DNA from: an uncultured Gammaproteobacteria bacterium
GTDB taxonomy: Bacteria; Pseudomonadota; Gammaproteobacteria; GCA-002705445; GCA-002716945
NCBI GenBank assembly: GCA_905479195.1
Contig: CAJQLO010000001.1
Location: forward strand, 276,340 to 340,339
Direction: 5' to 3'
Length of the DNA: 64,000 bases
This document shows, in pieces, positions 17,297-25,095 of the stretch. The translations under genes and the position numbers were made by a program. The stretch's first letter is position 1, and each line of letters starts with the position of its first letter. Below the pieces are notes generated by a model, which was given only the letters and a program-made list of their open reading frames with translations, ran no database searches and was not told where the DNA came from.

Positions 17297-18988
17297 ATGT
17301 TTTACAAATTAAGGCAGAATAAAAATATAAAATGCTCATTTACCCTGCTTGCGTTTTTATTCCTAATGCCAATGGATATAAATGCAGAGATTACTGATGA
17401 TGAAAAATATCTCTATGACATATTAATAATAAGCAATCCTATAAATGCCGAGTATAGAAAAGAATTATTTACTAGTAATATTGATGGCGAACGAATAGTC
17501 AATAAAGCTAAAATTGGGAATGATAATAAGATTCTACTTAGAATACAAAATTGTTTGCTTACAGATTTGCAATCTAATGCAGGAGGCACTAATGATGCTT
17601 TATATAAAAACATTGATGAAAATATGAAACACGTTCTTAAGGTAAGAACATTCTACAAAGAATCTGCAAAAATTGATCGTTTATTTAGCTCTAGTTATAA
17701 AATACTTGATGATTTACTTCAGAAATACTATTCAAACTATGAATATAGATTTGAATGTAATCTAGGCAAAGTCAGACATAACCGTGCTGGTGCAGATTTA
17801 TATACAGGATCTAATGACTTTTCTATGATACCTAGATATATGTTGCAATTAGTTAATATATCTAAATCTTATGGACGTGACATCAATGATACTGACGTTT
17901 TTGCTGTTATTAAATACGATGAATTATTAAAAACTAATCTCTCATTAATGCAAAAAGTAAAAGATAAAAAAAACCAATATAATCAAAAAATACAAAATCT
18001 TAAAACTCTTTCAGAGAGGAAAAGCTTAAAGTATACCTACGAACTTTTGTTTCAGAGAAGCGAAAAAAGATTCTGTACGACTTCAAATAATGATGGCGAA
18101 TCATTAATGGGGCATACAATGCATCTTCAAATGAACAATAAACTTAAAGGTGACGGTAAGTTTTTTAAAGTTTATAAAAATATTGAAAATGCATATCAAG
18201 GCCTTAAAGGAAAAGATCAATGCAGCCACTTTATAGATTATCCAGAAAATATTTATAAACTTCATACAGCTCTTAATAGGGATGGAATATATAATAAGGT
18301 CGGAAATAAAATTGAAAGTGCAGTGAGCAAGAAAATATATATATTAAAGAAAGGATACAAAAGTATTAAGGAATATGATCTTGTTTATGCACTAAATCTT
18401 AAAAAAGGAATCATAAGAGAGCTTGCGGGATTTAAAATTGATAGTGTAGAAAAATATAATGAGGTTCAACAAAAAATGCTGAAATCGGGATACTCAGAAA
18501 GTAAAAGCGCAAGAGAAGTTATTGCATATCTTGGTGATCTAAAAGAAGCGAGAAAAAAAGGCATTGATATACTTAAACAAAGAGATCAAAGATTAGATAA
18601 TATTAGAAAAAATAGAGAAGCTAAAGCTGCTCAAAGAGAAAAAGAAAAAATCAGGTACGCTAAAGAATATCCATATAAAGCAATCTTATCCTGTGAAGCA
18701 AATGGTTCGCATACAAATATCGCGGCATGTTTTAGCGGTAAGGGCAAATATGGTGTTGATACTGAACTAAAATTTAATGGGAATGTCTATAAACCATATA
18801 ATCTTACTGAGATAGGCCGTGAAAATTCTGATGGATTAGTTTTTGATTTACAGGATAAGTTTAATATAGTTGTCCAAAACTCAAATGATTTTCTGGTGTT
18901 AAGGCTTGTTATAAGAAATAGACTCACAAATAAAATTACTTTTCAAGATAGCGTAGGCTATCTTGGAGCTATTAAAGTAAGAAATTAA
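17297..18988 (+). CDS. secreted protein of unknown function, 563 aa
   Basis: I do not recognise this protein. The N terminus is a signal peptide (basic start, hydrophobic FTLLAFLFLMPM, cleavage likely after NA at ~31). The mature chain is highly charged and largely helical, with a strongly basic coiled-coil-like stretch at ~425-455 (DQRLDNIRKNREAKAAQREK). It carries six cysteines, including a C-terminal pair (SCEANGSHTNIAAC). The last ~100 residues look like a beta-rich module. There is no lipobox or membrane anchor. It is the only large gene in the islet between tRNA-Met and ccmD; no Shine-Dalgarno is visible. Confidence 0.75.
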   Translation: MFYKLRQNKNIKCSFTLLAFLFLMPMDINAEITDDEKYLYDILIISNPINAEYRKELFTSNIDGERIVNKAKIGNDNKILLRIQNCLLTDLQSNAGGTNDALYKNIDENMKHVLKVRTFYKESAKIDRLFSSSYKILDDLLQKYYSNYEYRFECNLGKVRHNRAGADLYTGSNDFSMIPRYMLQLVNISKSYGRDINDTDVFAVIKYDELLKTNLSLMQKVKDKKNQYNQKIQNLKTLSERKSLKYTYELLFQRSEKRFCTTSNNDGESLMGHTMHLQMNNKLKGDGKFFKVYKNIENAYQGLKGKDQCSHFIDYPENIYKLHTALNRDGIYNKVGNKIESAVSKKIYILKKGYKSIKEYDLVYALNLKKGIIRELAGFKIDSVEKYNEVQQKMLKSGYSESKSAREVIAYLGDLKEARKKGIDILKQRDQRLDNIRKNREAKAAQREKEKIRYAKEYPYKAILSCEANGSHTNIAACFSGKGKYGVDTELKFNGNVYKPYNLTEIGRENSDGLVFDLQDKFNIVVQNSNDFLVLRLVIRNRLTNKITFQDSVGYLGAIKVRN

Positions 18989-19080
18989 TATCTAAAGCAT
19001 ATGCTTCCATATTTTTATCATTTAAATATTATTCTAAGCCTTTTATGCGCCACTGACCATTAACATCATACTTTTTAGTG
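18989..19080. other. islet spacer with weak tRNA-end-like motif
   Basis: 92 bp without an ORF. CCACTGACCATTA at 19050-19062 resembles a deleted version of the tRNA-Met 3' end (CCACCCTTGACCATTTA). The match is short and may be chance. Confidence 0.2.
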
Positions 19081-19135
19081 TAATTCAATATCAAAATAAT
19101 AGTACCTACGCACACACTCTCTCACTATAATAAAT
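19081..19135 (+). repeat. promoter-like repeat R1
   Basis: 55-bp block 87% identical by eye (about 7 differences) to 19692-19746. Both contain the shared core ATATCAAAATAATAGTACC and end in CTATAAT, a consensus -10 hexamer (TATAAT at 19126-19131 here). No convincing -35 is seen. Confidence 0.7.
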
Positions 19136-19136
19136 A

Positions 19137-19232
19137 ATGGATATTGAAGATATAAAAAGGACTGCATTATATTTGTGTGTTTTTCAATTAGTAGTATCAC
19201 TTACTTATTGGCTCTCACAGTGGTATTTCTAG
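19137..19232 (+). CDS. possible 31-aa membrane microprotein, perhaps decayed
   Basis: ATG to TAG reading frame of 31 codons with a hydrophobic centre (LYLCVFQLVVSLTYWL). It starts MDIEDI, compared with MDSLSE in the second copy at 19766. Only 5 nt separate the -10 hexamer from the ATG, and there is no Shine-Dalgarno. The ~18-nt leader with AAGGAG present in copy two is missing, so this copy is probably not translated normally. Confidence 0.25.
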   Translation: MDIEDIKRTALYLCVFQLVVSLTYWLSQWYF

Positions 19233-19315
19233 GTTGTTGTGGGTAAATGTATGGGTAATGAGATACTCTAATCTTTGAAAGCATTGGGACAAGATGTTAG
19301 ACTCACCCTTGACCA
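19229..19315 (+). repeat. islet repeat B1 ending in tRNA-like core
   Basis: Homologous to 19881-19969. Shared blocks are CTAGGTT-n-TTG-n-GGGTA at the left, TTTGAAAGCATTG (19274-19286) in the middle and GACTCACCCTTGA at the right. The right end contains CACCCTTGACCA (19304-19315), identical to the tRNA-Met 3' end. With R1 it forms a ~235-bp unit. Confidence 0.65.
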
Positions 19316-19355
19316 AACATTATATCCTGCGCATACACTGTAGGGGAAATAATTG

Positions 19356-19550
19356 CTATCTATTAACTATATGAATTCTTAGTGCAGGACCATAATTAGC
19401 ATTACAATCTACCCCAACATTACAAACTGCTTTCTCTACTTGAGTTTGAGCATAAGCATTCTTAATAGCTTGAGTTCCAGATAATTGGAAAGTAATTGAT
19501 ACTAAGCAAATAGCAATAACAGTTAAAACACCTTTAGTATATGTATCCAT
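19356..19550 (-). CDS. small secreted or membrane-anchored protein, 64 aa
   Basis: Unrecognised 64-residue protein on the opposite strand of the islet. The N-terminal segment TKGVLTVIAICLVSITFQL is a signal anchor or signal peptide; AYAQ at ~34 could be a cleavage site. The remaining ~30 residues contain two cysteines (VCNVGVDC). The ATG is preceded by GAGGTG at 5-10 nt, a good ribosome site, which makes real translation likely. Similar short proteins with a YTK-VLT start occur in marine bacteria as far as I recall; this is unverified. Confidence 0.65.
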   Translation of the reverse strand: MDTYTKGVLTVIAICLVSITFQLSGTQAIKNAYAQTQVEKAVCNVGVDCNANYGPALRIHIVNR

Positions 19551-19691
19551 AATTCACCTCATTTTCTTTTAATCATAATAGTTATTGAATCTTATTTGTA
19601 GGGATATAGGGATTAATTGGTGAAAATTAAAGTGTCAATTAGTCCAACACAACAGAAAATACCATGTTATAATAGGACAGAGTTATTAATT
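19551..19691. other. islet spacer upstream of the 64-aa gene
   Basis: 141 bp without a convincing gene. On the minus strand TTGACA (19638-19633) matches a -35 consensus, but the hexamer 17 bp on (TAATCC) is a poor -10, so no promoter is claimed. Confidence 0.3.
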
Positions 19692-19746
19692 TAATTCCAT
19701 ATCAAAATAATAGTACCTACACATACACTCACTTGCTATAATACAT
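19692..19746 (+). repeat. promoter-like repeat R2
   Basis: Second copy of the 55-bp block at 19081-19135. Here the 3' end reads TTGCTATAAT, an extended -10 (TGn-TATAAT), placing transcription about 20 nt upstream of the ATG at 19766. Confidence 0.7.
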
Positions 19747-19765
19747 TCGAATCAAGGAGCTAAAT

Positions 19766-19870
19766 ATGGATAGTCTAAGCGAATTTATATATAACTGGGG
19801 CCCACTAGTAACATTCTTCATATTCATAGGGGCAATGGTATACATTTACTTTACAGGTGAATTTGATTAA
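19766..19870 (+). CDS. 34-aa single-span membrane microprotein
   Basis: Short gene behind the R2 promoter. AAGGAG lies 6 nt before the ATG, an ideal ribosome site. The product has a polar N terminus (MDSLSEFIYNW), one membrane segment (VTFFIFIGAMVYIYF) and an acidic end (GEFD). I do not recognise it; its size and topology resemble small accessory subunits of respiratory complexes. It lies 154 nt upstream of ccmD on the same strand, but repeat B2 separates them, so a role in cytochrome maturation is only a possibility. Confidence 0.6.
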   Translation: MDSLSEFIYNWGPLVTFFIFIGAMVYIYFTGEFD

Positions 19871-19880
19871 TTGAGAGAAT

Positions 19881-19969
19881 CTAGGTTATTGAGGGTACAG
19901 GGAACTTCAACATTTGAAAGCATTGATATCACTGGAAATGAGAGGAGGTATAAGACTCACCCTTGATCA
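19881..19969 (+). repeat. islet repeat B2 ending in tRNA-like core
   Basis: Second copy of the block at 19229-19315, with TTTGAAAGCATTG at 19913-19925 and CACCCTTGATCA at 19958-19969 (one mismatch to the tRNA-Met end). The segment between the last two blocks is longer here and contains GGAGG. It marks the right end of the islet; ccmD starts 55 bp later. Confidence 0.65.
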
Positions 19970-20024
19970 TTCAAACATATTTTGTGTAGTTTTTGTTTTA
20001 GGGTTTATAGGCTAACATTCTGTT

Positions 20025-20150
20025 ATGAACAATTATTTTATTTATATTTTTTCATCATATGCAATAGTTATTACTTTTATGGTTATAAATTTATTACTAC
20101 TTTATAAACAATTTAGTGACACGAAGACTATGATCAAGAAAAGAGGCTAG
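20025..20150 (+). CDS. ccmD: heme exporter accessory protein CcmD
   Basis: 41-residue membrane protein that in known systems releases holo-CcmE from the CcmABC complex. It has the typical CcmD layout: a short aromatic N terminus (MNNYFIYIFSSYAIV), one membrane span with leucines (VINLLLLYKQF) and a basic tail (KKRG). It lies 4 nt before ccmE, its normal place. It is identified by size, topology and context rather than strong sequence conservation. ccmA, ccmB and ccmC are not upstream. Confidence 0.8.
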   Translation: MNNYFIYIFSSYAIVITFMVINLLLLYKQFSDTKTMIKKRG

Positions 20151-20154
20151 GTAT

Positions 20155-20616
20155 ATGAAAAAAAGAACTTTGAGAATTTATTATGTTGCTTTCATTCTAA
20201 TCTCATTAAGTATTATTTTTTTCTTATTTATAAAAACTTTTAATGAAAATCTTTTATTTTATAGAAGCCCATCTCAAATAACTGCCGGAGAATTTCCAAA
20301 AGATTACATATTTAGAGTTGGAGGTGTCGTATTAGATGGAACTCTGATTAAAAGTAAAACCTCAACTAATGTAAAGTTTTCCATAACTGATTATGAAAAA
20401 ACAATTGGTATTAGTTATAATGGAATTCTTCCAGATTTATTTAGAGAAGGGCAGGGTGTAGTAATTAGAGGAAAGCTAGGTACTGATGGCATTTTTTATG
20501 CAGAAGAGGTATTGGCAAAGCATGATGAGACATATATGCCGCCAGAAGTATTAGATAGCTTAAAAATGAAAGAAAAAACAATAGAAGATACTACAAAATC
20601 TATGAATATTTATTAA
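20155..20616 (+). CDS. ccmE: cytochrome c maturation heme chaperone CcmE
   Basis: Membrane-anchored periplasmic chaperone that binds heme covalently and hands it to CcmF/H. It has an N-terminal membrane anchor (residues ~10-28) and an OB-fold body (FRVGGVVLDGTL, GIFYAEEVLAKHDETYMPPE). The heme-binding histidine is the H of KHDETYMPPEV near residue 123. Length 153 aa is normal. It is followed by ccmF 4 nt later. Confidence 0.97.
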   Translation: MKKRTLRIYYVAFILISLSIIFFLFIKTFNENLLFYRSPSQITAGEFPKDYIFRVGGVVLDGTLIKSKTSTNVKFSITDYEKTIGISYNGILPDLFREGQGVVIRGKLGTDGIFYAEEVLAKHDETYMPPEVLDSLKMKEKTIEDTTKSMNIY

Positions 20617-20620
20617 CGAT

Positions 20621-22549
20621 ATGATTTCTTATATAGGATCTTTTATAATATTAATAGCTCTTCTAAACGCAAGTTTATTAGTTCTATCTAAACCTATACT
20701 ATCTAAAATAACTTCTGACTATGATTCTTTAATTCTATCTACATCAAAACTTCAATTTCCATTAGTTCTAATAGCTTTTATTTGCTTGATTGTTGCTTTT
20801 GTAAACGATGATTTCTCTTTAAAATATATTTCTTCTAATTCAAATTCTGCATTACCGTTCTTCTATAAAATATCAGCTACTTGGGCCGGACATGAGGGGT
20901 CTATGCTTTTATGGTGCTTAATATTAAGTTTTTGGACATTTATGGCAAGCATGTATAGCAAATCTTTGGATACACAATTTAGGCTTAAATTTTTATCAAT
21001 TATGGGTTTTCTAAATCTAGGATTTTTACTTTTTCTAGTATTCACCTCAAATCCTTTTGAAAAAAATATTTCGATACCTATTGATGGCAAAGACTTGAAT
21101 CCTTTGTTGCAAGACTTTGGTTTAATCATACACCCACCTATGCTTTATATGGGATATGTGGGATTATCTGTTGTTTTTAGTTTTGCCGTTACTTGTCTCT
21201 TACAACATGATTTTAAAAAGGAATGGGCAAAATGGATACGACCTTGGGCTCTAATGTCATGGAGTTTCTTAACACTAGGAATAGCTCTAGGTAGCTGGTG
21301 GGCATACTATGAGTTAGGTTGGGGAGGTTGGTGGTTTTGGGACCCTGTAGAAAACGCATCATTTATGCCATGGCTCATAACTACAGCTTTAATACACTCA
21401 TTGATAACATGTGAACAAAAATCAATGTTTAAAAACTGGACTATTTTGCTTTCAATTATGGCTTTTTCATTAAGTTTGTTAGGAACCTTTTTAGTAAGGT
21501 CAGGAATTCTTATTTCAGTACACTCATTTGCAAATGATCCAGCAAGAGGAGCTTTTATATTATTGTTCTTAACTATAGTTGTCGGAGGATCACTTTTAAT
21601 TTATTTTAAAAATTCACCTAAAATTAAAGATAATATTTCATTTGATTTCTTTTCAAGAGAAAGCTTCTTTTTAATTAATAATATTCTTCTTGTAACAGCA
21701 ACTTTTACAATATTATTGGGAACAATGTATCCTTTACTATTAGATTTACTTGGACTTGAAAAAATATCTGTTGGTGTTCCATACTATAATGCAGTTTTTC
21801 TTCCAATCATGACACCATTAGCGCTTCTTGCGGGGTATATACCTATATTGTTTCTTTCAAAGCGCAAGGATAAAAAATACATGCTTAACCACTTACTCGC
21901 AAGTTTATTGGTTGTAATATTTTTGTCTTTATTAAGTATAGCTTTTTTTGATAACTTTAATTTAAATGTATTGTTGGGAGTTTTCATATTTATCTGGATA
22001 TCATTCAATATAATATATGATTTGATCAACAGATATTATCTTTCTAAGAGAAAGAATATATTTTTCACAAATATAGGAATGACTCTAGCTCATCTTGGAT
22101 TAGCAGTTTTTATTTTAGGAGCAACAATTGTTGAAAATAATAAGGTTGAAAAAGAAATTGTAGTAAAAATTGGGGAAACAATAGAAATTAAAAATTATGC
22201 TTTTAAGTTTAATAGTATAAGCGAATATGACGGACCTAATTACTTAGGAGTCAAGGCTAAATTTCTTGTATATGAAAACAATAATCTTATAACAGAGCTT
22301 TATCCTGAAAAAAGAATATATGCTTCTAATAATAATATGCCAATGACAGAAGCTGGTATAGATCCAGGGCTCAGTAGAGATTTATACATCACCCTGGGTA
22401 GTCTTATAAATGATGATGTGTGGTCTGTTAGAATATATCATAAGCCTTTTATTAGACTGATATGGTTGGGAGCTTTGATGATGGTTTTCGGCGGAGTTCT
22501 CAGTGTTCTCTCTAAAAGAAAGAGTAAACCTGTAGCTCTTTCAGGGTGA
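20621..22549 (+). CDS. ccmF: heme lyase subunit CcmF
   Basis: Large integral membrane protein (642 aa) that ligates heme to apocytochrome c. The tryptophan-rich WWD signature is GWGGWWFWDPVENASFMPW near residue 230, flanked by conserved histidines; about 14-15 membrane segments are visible, with a periplasmic C-terminal domain. It is in the ccmDEFGHI row, 6 nt before ccmG. Confidence 0.98.
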   Translation: MISYIGSFIILIALLNASLLVLSKPILSKITSDYDSLILSTSKLQFPLVLIAFICLIVAFVNDDFSLKYISSNSNSALPFFYKISATWAGHEGSMLLWCLILSFWTFMASMYSKSLDTQFRLKFLSIMGFLNLGFLLFLVFTSNPFEKNISIPIDGKDLNPLLQDFGLIIHPPMLYMGYVGLSVVFSFAVTCLLQHDFKKEWAKWIRPWALMSWSFLTLGIALGSWWAYYELGWGGWWFWDPVENASFMPWLITTALIHSLITCEQKSMFKNWTILLSIMAFSLSLLGTFLVRSGILISVHSFANDPARGAFILLFLTIVVGGSLLIYFKNSPKIKDNISFDFFSRESFFLINNILLVTATFTILLGTMYPLLLDLLGLEKISVGVPYYNAVFLPIMTPLALLAGYIPILFLSKRKDKKYMLNHLLASLLVVIFLSLLSIAFFDNFNLNVLLGVFIFIWISFNIIYDLINRYYLSKRKNIFFTNIGMTLAHLGLAVFILGATIVENNKVEKEIVVKIGETIEIKNYAFKFNSISEYDGPNYLGVKAKFLVYENNNLITELYPEKRIYASNNNMPMTEAGIDPGLSRDLYITLGSLINDDVWSVRIYHKPFIRLIWLGALMMVFGGVLSVLSKRKSKPVALSG

Positions 22550-22555
22550 AATAAG

Positions 22556-23080
22556 ATGAAGATTAAAATACCTCTGATTATTTTTATTTTTTTTATAGCA
22601 GTTCTTTTTTTTGGTTTATTTATAGAAACCAGAACTATACAGTCGCCGTTGATTGGTAAAAAATTGCCGAATTATGAATTAGTAGAATTAAATACTGGTT
22701 ATAAATCAGATATATACATGTTACCTAATGAGCCATTCTTATTAAATGTATGGGCTAGCTGGTGTTTAGAATGCATCAGAGAACATTCAGTATTAACAAA
22801 TATAGCTAAAGATAAAAAATTAAAGATAGTGGGTATAAACTATAAAGACGAGAGAGATGATGCGCTTGGCTGGTTATCAATTTATGGCAACCCATACCTT
22901 TATAATATATATGATTATACTGGCCAGCTTGGTTTAGATTTGGGAGTATATGGAGTACCAGAAACTTTTTTAGTTGATAAAAATAAAATAATCAGAGCAA
23001 AGCATATTGGAGCTATTACTAATGATATTTATCAACAACAAATAATACCCATGGTTGAGAAGATTAATGAAGGCAATTAA
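22556..23080 (+). CDS. ccmG: thiol:disulfide interchange protein CcmG/DsbE
   Basis: Membrane-anchored thioredoxin-like protein that reduces apocytochrome c or CcmH disulfides. There is an N-terminal anchor (residues ~5-23), the redox motif WASWCLEC near residue 68, and the cis-proline region YGVPETFLVDK. The WCLEC dipeptide differs from the more usual proline-containing forms. Length 174 aa is typical. It overlaps ccmH by 14 nt. Confidence 0.96.
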   Translation: MKIKIPLIIFIFFIAVLFFGLFIETRTIQSPLIGKKLPNYELVELNTGYKSDIYMLPNEPFLLNVWASWCLECIREHSVLTNIAKDKKLKIVGINYKDERDDALGWLSIYGNPYLYNIYDYTGQLGLDLGVYGVPETFLVDKNKIIRAKHIGAITNDIYQQQIIPMVEKINEGN

Positions 23081-23441
23081 AAATTTTATATATTTTGGAA
23101 TACTGATATCTATTATACAAATAGGAGCACTAGCTGGCGCAAAGAAAGATGATATTCTTTACAATCAAATGATAACTGAAATAAGATGTATGGTTTGCCA
23201 AAATCAAAATATTGCCGAATCTGAAGCTCCCCTAGCAATTGATCTAAGAAATAAGGTAAGGGAGATGGTAGATGAGGGAAAAGATGAAGACTATATCAAA
23301 GGATACATGTCTGAAAGATATAGTGATTTTATATTATATGAACCTTCTTTTTCTCCTAGAAATTTAATATTATGGCTTGGGCCATTTTTATTTTTATTCA
23401 TTATTAGTTATTACTTTTTTCGGAGAAGTTTGAAAAAGTGA
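23067..23441 (+). CDS. ccmH: cytochrome c maturation protein CcmH (N-terminal domain type)
   Basis: Periplasmic oxidoreductase domain with signal peptide (residues ~1-23), redox motif RCMVCQNQNIAESEA and C-terminal membrane anchor (LILWLGPFLFLFIISYYFF). At 124 aa it is the short CcmH; the TPR half found fused in E. coli is the separate ccmI here. The ATG at 23067 has GAGAAG 5-6 nt upstream within ccmG; an upstream TTG at 23055 is less likely. Confidence 0.95.
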   Translation: MKAIKNFIYFGILISIIQIGALAGAKKDDILYNQMITEIRCMVCQNQNIAESEAPLAIDLRNKVREMVDEGKDEDYIKGYMSERYSDFILYEPSFSPRNLILWLGPFLFLFIISYYFFRRSLKK

Positions 23442-24400
23442 TTTATTTAATTTTAGCCCTTTTATCATTTATATATTTTTTGTTTCTATATAAAAACTTT
23501 GGTGAAAATTCTAGATTAGCCAAACAAGGTTTTAGCATCAATTTAATTTTTATAATTTTATTCATTGGGTCTACCATAATTTTTTTTAAAGATTCTGGGG
23601 TATTAGAAAAAAAAGAGTATGACGAAATATTAAGTAAACATCAAGAGATTAGAAATAATATTCTTACTATTAAAAAAAATATACCTGTGCTTAAAATAAA
23701 ATTAGAAAAAGATTCAGATTATTATCAGGGCTGGGTCATGTTAGCTAAATCTTATATTATTACGGATAACCTATTATTGTCTGCAGATTCTTATGAAAAA
23801 GCTATATCAATAAAAAATAATGATAGTTTGATTTTGGAGGAATATATCAATATCTTAAGAAGAATTGATTCTAAGTCAAATAAAGAAAAAATTATAAAAA
23901 CTTTTGATAAGCTTATGTCTTTGAATCCATCTGATATAACTATCTATAATATGAAGCTAAATTATTCTGTTGAAATAAATGATGCTACTTTAACAAAAGA
24001 AATTTTAAATAATGTTGTTGATAATAATTTAATTAAAGATAAGGCCCCTTATATCCAAGCATTAAAAGAATTAAACTCATCGTCTAATAAATTTACATTT
24101 GAAATAAAATTATCTAATAAAATATATAAATCTTTAAAATTAATGCCATATATATTTTTTATTTTAAAAGATAAGGTTGACGGACCACCTTTTGCTGTAA
24201 AAAAGGTTTCTAGCATTACTCTTGGTAAAGAAATAATCATCTCTTCTGAAAATAAAATGATAAAGGGCTTGGATCTTCCAAAAAATGTTACATTATATAT
24301 TAAAGGAAGTGAAAATAATTATGTTGATGATAAGATGCTTGATTTATTTGAATCTGAAGCTTTGAATCTTTTATCTAATACATCTTATGTTGTGGACTAG
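23438..24400 (+). CDS. ccmI: cytochrome c maturation TPR protein CcmI
   Basis: Apocytochrome-binding chaperone of the Ccm system. The start is GTG, overlapping the ccmH stop (GTGA). Two membrane segments lie within the first 55 residues, followed by TPR-like helices (SDYYQGWVMLAKSYI near residue 92) and a C-terminal beta domain (VDGPPFAVKKVSSI). Length 320 aa is shorter than many CcmI proteins. Its last 4 nt overlap the end of the convergent trhO. Confidence 0.88.
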   Translation: MIYLILALLSFIYFLFLYKNFGENSRLAKQGFSINLIFIILFIGSTIIFFKDSGVLEKKEYDEILSKHQEIRNNILTIKKNIPVLKIKLEKDSDYYQGWVMLAKSYIITDNLLLSADSYEKAISIKNNDSLILEEYINILRRIDSKSNKEKIIKTFDKLMSLNPSDITIYNMKLNYSVEINDATLTKEILNNVVDNNLIKDKAPYIQALKELNSSSNKFTFEIKLSNKIYKSLKLMPYIFFILKDKVDGPPFAVKKVSSITLGKEIIISSENKMIKGLDLPKNVTLYIKGSENNYVDDKMLDLFESEALNLLSNTSYVVD

Positions 24401-25095
24401 AGAGTTATCCTGTCATCAAATACGAAACAATCGCCTTCCCACCTACCTTTGTTTTCATTTTTGTTCAGGTAATTAATTATGCCGCCCTTGAGCTGAAAAA
24501 CATTTTTAAAACCAAGATTAGTTAAGGCTACACTAGCTTTTTCACATCTTATTCCACCAGTGCAAAATATTGCAATATCTTTTTCTTTATCTATGTCTTC
24601 TATTGTTTTAAGTGATTTTTCTATATCACTAAAATTCAAAAGATTAAGGCTTTCTGAGTTTTTGAAAGTCCCCATTAGGTATTCAAATCTATTTCTCATA
24701 TCAATTACAAGGGTCTCTTGTTCTAGCAGTACATCCCAATCCTTAGGCTCTAAAGATTTATTTTTAACAATTACTTCTTCTGATATAGAAAAACCTGCTT
24801 TAATAATTTCATCTTTCACTTTCACTTTTAACTTAGTAAATACTTTTTCACTCACTTTTGATTCATTAAAATGTATATCTCCTAAACCTAATAATTTCTT
24901 GATATATGTTTTGGCTGACTCGATATCTTGTACTGGTCCGCATATATTTGCATTAATACCTTCATTCGCAATTAGTACTGTCCCTAATATATCTAAGTTG
25001 TTTAGAAAATTAAAAATATTAAATCTAATTCTTTCGGTTTCTGTTATTTGGGTAAATTTGTAGAAACTAATTACTCTATCTATTTTTTTATGCAT
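24397..25095 (-). CDS. trhO: tRNA uridine(34) hydroxylase TrhO (rhodanese family)
   Basis: Forms 5-hydroxyuridine at tRNA position 34 with oxygen. The N-terminal domain (GTVLIANEGINANI near residue 40) precedes a rhodanese domain whose active-site loop is FCTGGIRCEKAS. Length 232 aa is shorter than E. coli YceA/TrhO, which has a longer C-terminal tail. It overlaps the end of the preceding O-methyltransferase by 16 nt and the end of ccmI by 4 nt. Confidence 0.92.
   Translation of the reverse strand: MHKKIDRVISFYKFTQITETERIRFNIFNFLNNLDILGTVLIANEGINANICGPVQDIESAKTYIKKLLGLGDIHFNESKVSEKVFTKLKVKVKDEIIKAGFSISEEVIVKNKSLEPKDWDVLLEQETLVIDMRNRFEYLMGTFKNSESLNLLNFSDIEKSLKTIEDIDKEKDIAIFCTGGIRCEKASVALTNLGFKNVFQLKGGIINYLNKNENKGRWEGDCFVFDDRITL

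Noticed and set aside
19050-19062. Fourth copy of the tRNA 3' end
   Set aside because: It requires an internal deletion to align and is only 13 bp long; probably chance.
17047-20024. Complete mobile element or prophage
   Set aside because: No integrase, transposase, terminal inverted repeats or phage structural genes are visible; only attachment-like remnants support mobility.
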